NCBI GenBank assembly: GCA_001898965.1
Contig: MKVW01000004.1
Location: 348,749-412,748 of the forward strand
From: Rhizobiales bacterium 62-17
Lineage (GTDB): Bacteria > Pseudomonadota > Alphaproteobacteria > Rhizobiales > Beijerinckiaceae
Length of the DNA: 64,000 bases
Reading direction: 5' to 3'
Shown here: positions 60,383-64,000 of the stretch, piece by piece
How the letters are laid out: each line of letters begins with the position of its first letter
Position numbering within the stretch: position 1 is the first letter of the stretch
Position numbers and translations under genes: made by a program
Notes under the pieces: generated by a model
What the model was told of the DNA's origin: nothing
Seen by the model: the letters and a program-made list of their open reading frames with translations, nothing else
The model's database searches: none

Positions 60383-62122
60383 TTAAGCGCGCGAGGCCGG
60401 GGTCACCATCACCGTACGAATCGCCGGCCCGATCCCCAGGGCTACGATCAAAAGCGCCGCCAAGGCCGCGTCCTCGAACACGCCCCGTACGGCGAACTGA
60501 TAAACATAGGTGGACAGGGTCTCGACGTTGAGCGGTCGCAGCAGCAGGGCCATCGACAGTTCTTTCAGGCTGTCGACGAAAACCAGGAGGGCGGCGGCAG
60601 CCAGCGCCGGCCGCAGCAGCGGCAGGTGGATGGTGCGTATCAGCGCCCAGGGCCCGGCACCCGCCACCCGTGCCGCGCCATCGAAATCGTTGGGAATGCG
60701 GGCAAGCCCCGCATCGGCGACACCTGTCGCCACCGCCAGGAAACGCAGCGCGAAGGCGATGACCATGGCCCCGCCCGACCCCGCGATGACGAGACCGACG
60801 CCCGCCCCCGACAGGCCGCGCGCCACCGCATTGATGGCTCCATCGATCAAGGCGAAGGGCGTGAGCAGACCCAAGGCCAGCACCGTGCCCGGCACCGCAT
60901 AGCCGAGCCCGGCAATGGAAGCGCACAACCGCGCCCAGGAGCGCCCGATGAGCCGCGCCGACAGCGCCGCGCCAAAGCCGAGCGCCAGAGTGAGCAGAAC
61001 GGCCGCCGCCGCATAGGTGAAGGTCGAGACGAGATGAGCCGGCAGCGCCGGATCGATGCCATCGCGGCTCACCCGCCAGAGCGCTTCGCGCGCCAGATAG
61101 CCAAAGGGCACGAGGAAGCCGAGCGTCACCGGCACGGCGCAGGCTAGAAACGCCCCCGCCGCCTGCCAGCCCCTCAGCATCGGGCGACGCGTACCATGGC
61201 TGCTGGCGCTGTGGCCGACAAAGCCGCTCAACCGGCGGCCATAGCGTTCGAGCCAGATGAAGATCGCGATCACCGACAAAAGGACGCAAGCGATCTGCGC
61301 CGCGCCAGCAAGATCGCCACGATTGAGCCAGGTGGTGAAGACCGACAAGGTCAGCGTCTGCACGCCCAGATATTCGGCCGCACCAATATCGTTGAGCGCT
61401 TCGAGCAGAACCAACGCCAGACCCGCCGCCACCGCCGGCCGCGCCATCGGCAGAACGATATCGCGCAACACCCGCCACGTGCTGGCGCCAAACACGCGGG
61501 CGCTTTCGACAAGCGTAAAATTCTGCGCCCGGAACATCACCAGCGCTGTCAGATAGACATAAGGAAACAGCACGAAGCCGAGCACGAAGACCGCGCCGCC
61601 CAGCGACCGCACCTCGGGAAACCAATAGTCCGCCGCCGAACGCCAACCCGTCACGCCGCGCAACGCCATTTGCGCGGGGCCGAACGGCCCCAGCACTTCG
61701 ACATAGACATAGGCAACGATATAGGTGGGAAAGGCCAGCGGCAGCGCCAGCATCCAGGCCAGAATGCGCGCACCGGGAAACCGATAAGACGCGATCAGCC
61801 AGGCCGTGCCGACACCGACGACGCCACAGACGATCGCCAGGCCGGCGAGCAGCAGTGTCGTTTCCCACAGCGCATGCGGCAGTACATAGGCGATCAGGTG
61901 CGACCAGACTTCGGCCTTGCCGGTCAGCGCACGATGCAAGAGCCCGGCTATCGGCGCCAGCGCGAACAGCGCTGCGGCGATGGCGATCGCCGCCGCCAAG
62001 GGATGGAACGCCCGCATCCGGCCGCCAAGACCGGCGTGCAAAGGCAAAGGCGCGGATGCGCCGGTTTCACCGACAGCACCCGCGCCCGCCAAAGTCTCAG
62101 AGACTGGCGTGCGTTCCAACAT
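60383..62122 (-). CDS. Fe3+ ABC transporter permease (FbpB/AfuB-like, fused two-domain)
   Basis: A 579-residue protein with about 12 transmembrane helices and two binding-protein-dependent permease domains. EAA-like loops appear as ARVFGASTWRVLRDIVLPMARP and ARVAGAGPWALIRTIHLPLLRP, the sites contacting the ATPase. It begins 6 bases after the substrate-binding gene stop. No ATPase gene (fbpC) follows: the next gene is ialB. Imports ferric iron with the binding protein encoded upstream. Confidence 0.93.
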   Translation of the reverse strand: MLERTPVSETLAGAGAVGETGASAPLPLHAGLGGRMRAFHPLAAAIAIAAALFALAPIAGLLHRALTGKAEVWSHLIAYVLPHALWETTLLLAGLAIVCGVVGVGTAWLIASYRFPGARILAWMLALPLAFPTYIVAYVYVEVLGPFGPAQMALRGVTGWRSAADYWFPEVRSLGGAVFVLGFVLFPYVYLTALVMFRAQNFTLVESARVFGASTWRVLRDIVLPMARPAVAAGLALVLLEALNDIGAAEYLGVQTLTLSVFTTWLNRGDLAGAAQIACVLLSVIAIFIWLERYGRRLSGFVGHSASSHGTRRPMLRGWQAAGAFLACAVPVTLGFLVPFGYLAREALWRVSRDGIDPALPAHLVSTFTYAAAAVLLTLALGFGAALSARLIGRSWARLCASIAGLGYAVPGTVLALGLLTPFALIDGAINAVARGLSGAGVGLVIAGSGGAMVIAFALRFLAVATGVADAGLARIPNDFDGAARVAGAGPWALIRTIHLPLLRPALAAAALLVFVDSLKELSMALLLRPLNVETLSTYVYQFAVRGVFEDAALAALLIVALGIGPAIRTVMVTPASRA

Positions 62123-62127
62123 GAGCC

Positions 62128-63156
62128 TTAATTGTCGAAACCAACCTTATCGACAAGAGCCGAAACCGGTTTGCGGAATTCCATGATCTTGACCAAGGGC
62201 ATGGCATCCGGCTTCAGCGTGCCGTAGCTCGCGATCGTCGGATTGAGCTTTTCGCCGGCGCGGATCGGATATTCGAAGTTGATGTCGGCGTAGATGTGCT
62301 GCGCATCTTCGCTGACCAGCCATTCCGCCAACTTCACCGCATTGGCGCGGTTCGGCGCGGTCTTGATCAGCATCGCCGCCGAAACGTTCACGTGCGTACC
62401 GCCGCCAGCAAACGTCGGCAGGATCACTTTGGTCGCATCGGCCCAGGGCTTGCGATCGGCTTCGCGATTAAGCATCAGCGCCCAGTAATAGGTGTTGCCA
62501 ACGCCGATATCGCATTTGCCGGCCGCGATATCGCGCGCCACTTCGCGGTCGCCGCCGCTCGGCTTCTGCGCCAGATTGGCCTTCACGCCCTTGAGCCAGG
62601 CTTCGGCCTTTTCGGCGCCGTGATGCGCGACCACCGCCGCGAACAGCGCGGTGTTGTACATGTTCTGGCCGGAGCGAATGCAGATCTTGCCCTTCCACTT
62701 CGGATCGGCGAGCTCTTCATAGGTGATCGCATCCTGCTTGACGCGTTCCTTCGACGCATAGACGACGCGCGCGCGCATCGACATGGCGTACCAGTTGCCG
62801 GACGGATCGCGATATTGCGCCGGTACGACCTTCTCCAAAACCTCGGACTTGAACGGCTGCACGATGCCGGCATCGAGTGCGTCCTGCACGCGGCCGATGT
62901 CGACCGTGAGCAGCATGTCGGCGGGGCTGTTGGCGCCTTCCGAAACGATGCGCTGCTCGAGACCTGAGTTGGCAGAGATCACATTGACCTTGATGCCGGT
63001 CGCTTTGGTGAAACCTTCGAACAGCGGCGCGATCAGTTTGCCTTCGCGATAGCTGTAGACATTCACTTCGCCTTGGGCGCTCGCAGCGCTGGCGCAAATC
63101 GCGGGCACAATCGCCGCGATCATCGCCGCCAGCAGGGAATGTTTGCCGATGGACAT
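62128..63156 (-). CDS. Ferric-iron ABC transporter substrate-binding protein (FbpA/FutA-like)
   Basis: A 342-residue periplasmic binding protein with a signal peptide ending SAASAQ, then GEVNVYSYREGKLIAPLFEGFTK. The Tyr pair that binds Fe3+ in FutA-type proteins is in GVGNTYYWALML. It is followed by the fused permease at 6 bases. An Irr-type box lies about 100 bases upstream. Iron-limitation control is therefore likely. Confidence 0.93.
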   Translation of the reverse strand: MSIGKHSLLAAMIAAIVPAICASAASAQGEVNVYSYREGKLIAPLFEGFTKATGIKVNVISANSGLEQRIVSEGANSPADMLLTVDIGRVQDALDAGIVQPFKSEVLEKVVPAQYRDPSGNWYAMSMRARVVYASKERVKQDAITYEELADPKWKGKICIRSGQNMYNTALFAAVVAHHGAEKAEAWLKGVKANLAQKPSGGDREVARDIAAGKCDIGVGNTYYWALMLNREADRKPWADATKVILPTFAGGGTHVNVSAAMLIKTAPNRANAVKLAEWLVSEDAQHIYADINFEYPIRAGEKLNPTIASYGTLKPDAMPLVKIMEFRKPVSALVDKVGFDN

Positions 63157-63256
63157 GGGCCTCTCCTCGAGCCCGCGAAAAGCGGGCGAAAACGGAACGG
63201 CGCGACCTTACCCAGCCACCTTCGTCGGTCAACAGAATTCCTTTTAAAATCAATAG

Positions 63257-63273
63257 TTTAGAAGAATTCTAAA
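63257..63273. promoter_or_regulatory. Irr box (iron-control element)
   Basis: TTTAGAAGAATTCTAAA fits the ICE/Irr motif TTTAGAA-N3-TTCTAAA exactly. It is 101-117 bases upstream of the ferric-iron binding-protein start. Irr is the main iron regulator in Hyphomicrobiales and may activate such uptake genes when iron is scarce. That it controls this operon is inference. Confidence 0.75.
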
Positions 63274-63519
63274 TTTTGAGAAACATCACATACGTACTTC
63301 TACGGTAAGCGAAATCAACGTTGTCTTGGAGCAACGCTTGACTTGCTTTCGCCATCGCTCAAGATCATGCCAAGAGAGGTGTTCCGAAGACTCTTGCGAG
63401 AGCTGCTCACGGAACCACTTTCTCCGGTGCTGAATTGATCGAGACTGAGGCCGCTCTCGCCCAAGCCTTAAGACTGAGTGCTTAAAGACGGACCCAGCCC
63501 CGATTGCAGGAGGAGCGAA
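63274..63519. other. Intergenic stretch without a gene
   Basis: About 250 bases between the Irr box and the CBS gene. TTGACT followed after 17 bases by AAGATC could be a promoter for the CBS gene, weak on the -10 side. CGTTG / CAACG form a small hairpin just upstream. No protein frame has features. Confidence 0.3.
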
Positions 63520-63951
63520 ATGAAAGTTTCGAACATTCTCAAGACCAAGGGCCATGACGTCATCACCGCCCAGCCGCACCGCACCTTGCATGAGATTGCC
63601 CATATCCTCGCCGAGAAGGGCATTGGCGCCGTGGTCATCACCAGCGCCGATGGCGGCCTTATGGGCATCATCTCCGAGCGTGATCTGGTTCGCGTACTGG
63701 CGCGCAATGGCGCCGCGGCGTTGAACGATGCGGTCAGCCGCCACATGACACCGAAAGTCGTCACCGCGACGCGCGAGACCAGCATCGATCATTTGACCGA
63801 ACAAATGACAGCCGGCCGCTTCCGTCACATGCCGATCGTCGAAAGCGGGCGGCTGCTGGGCCTCGTCTCCATTGGCGACGTGGTGAAATGGCGGGTCGAG
63901 GAAATCGAATCCGAACATAAGGCGATGCGCGAATATATCGCCAACGCCTGA
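63520..63951 (+). CDS. Stand-alone CBS-pair protein
   Basis: A 143-residue protein made of two CBS motifs: the first around MKVSNILKTKGHDVITAQPHRTLHEIAHILAEKG (read as neighbouring parts), the second around MTPKVVTATRETSIDHL. It ends with ESEHKAMREYIANA. AGGAGG at 63510 fixes the start at 63520. CBS pairs bind adenine nucleotides and act as energy or NAD(P) sensors. Common in Hyphomicrobiales; partner unknown. Confidence 0.9.
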   Translation: MKVSNILKTKGHDVITAQPHRTLHEIAHILAEKGIGAVVITSADGGLMGIISERDLVRVLARNGAAALNDAVSRHMTPKVVTATRETSIDHLTEQMTAGRFRHMPIVESGRLLGLVSIGDVVKWRVEEIESEHKAMREYIANA

Positions 63952-63971
63952 AGCAATTGCCTTTCAAGCAA

Positions 63972-64000
63972 TCTCGGTTCTGACACGTGCAGAACCGAGA
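63972..64000 (+). terminator. Terminator hairpin at the window edge
   Basis: A perfect 11-base-pair stem TCTCGGTTCTG / CAGAACCGAGA with loop ACACGTG, 20 bases after the CBS gene stop. A T-tract would lie just outside the window. Confidence 0.6.

Overview
The window looks like a chromosomal segment of a GC-rich alphaproteobacterium, most probably of the order Hyphomicrobiales (Rhizobiales). Supporting signs are an N-formylglutamate amidohydrolase / DUF1036 / pyruvate kinase block, a CpdR-type receiver next to a second N-formylglutamate amidohydrolase and a HisN-type phosphatase, an IalB-family protein, a zinc-free 41-residue L36, an Irr-type iron box, a ROSE-like leader before an Hsp20 gene and a rhizobial-type intergenic palindrome. 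No insertion sequence, prophage or CRISPR array was seen. The genus cannot be fixed from the sequence alone.

Layout. 1-10.1 kb is a catabolic region. A LysR gene diverges from a tautomerase-cupin pair. An opposing operon encodes an MHPCO-like FAD monooxygenase, an alpha/beta-hydrolase that aligns residue for residue with the cofactor-free 2,4-dioxygenases HOD/QDO/AqdC, a small membrane protein, an MFS transporter and a 2-keto-4-pentenoate hydratase. It is headed by a divergent LysR gene whose frame runs without a stop into the first of two tandem periplasmic binding proteins. rpmJ, a TPR protein and a hydrolase follow (10.2-12.2 kb). 12.5-15.2 kb is a three-gene exported module: Tat flavin amine oxidase, cytochrome c and a secreted RidA. 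15.2-24.9 kb holds an AhpD-like/Rrf2 operon with twin operators, LysR and aldo-keto reductase, pyruvate kinase, DUF1036, N-formylglutamate amidohydrolase, a flavin monooxygenase and oligoendopeptidase F.

25-35 kb holds a MarR-controlled cytosolic binding-protein-like gene, a TMEM175-like channel, glutathione-dependent formaldehyde dehydrogenase, a sulfatase-family membrane protein, a second amine oxidase and a TAXI-TRAP transporter with its DUF1850 partner. 35-50 kb holds tRNA-Val, several small membrane proteins, an acyltransferase-SGNH fusion, a YCII/ECF sigma pair, CorA, a fused indolepyruvate ferredoxin oxidoreductase, a DUF1007/NicO metal exporter pair, a gamma-glutamyltransferase homologue lacking its catalytic threonine, and cpdR. 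51.3-51.7 kb holds two tandem small RNA genes with anti-Shine-Dalgarno motifs and heat-shock-type promoters. The end carries hisN, three hydrolases/peroxidases, hsp20, acs, ialB, an iron ABC transporter pair under an Irr box, and a CBS protein.

The main points of interest are the HOD/MHPCO-like ring-attack operon, the exported amine oxidase-cytochrome c-RidA module, the tandem CcsR/cuckoo-like sRNAs, and the LysR-binding protein frame fusion. Assignments come from reading translations and remembered family motifs; no database search was run.
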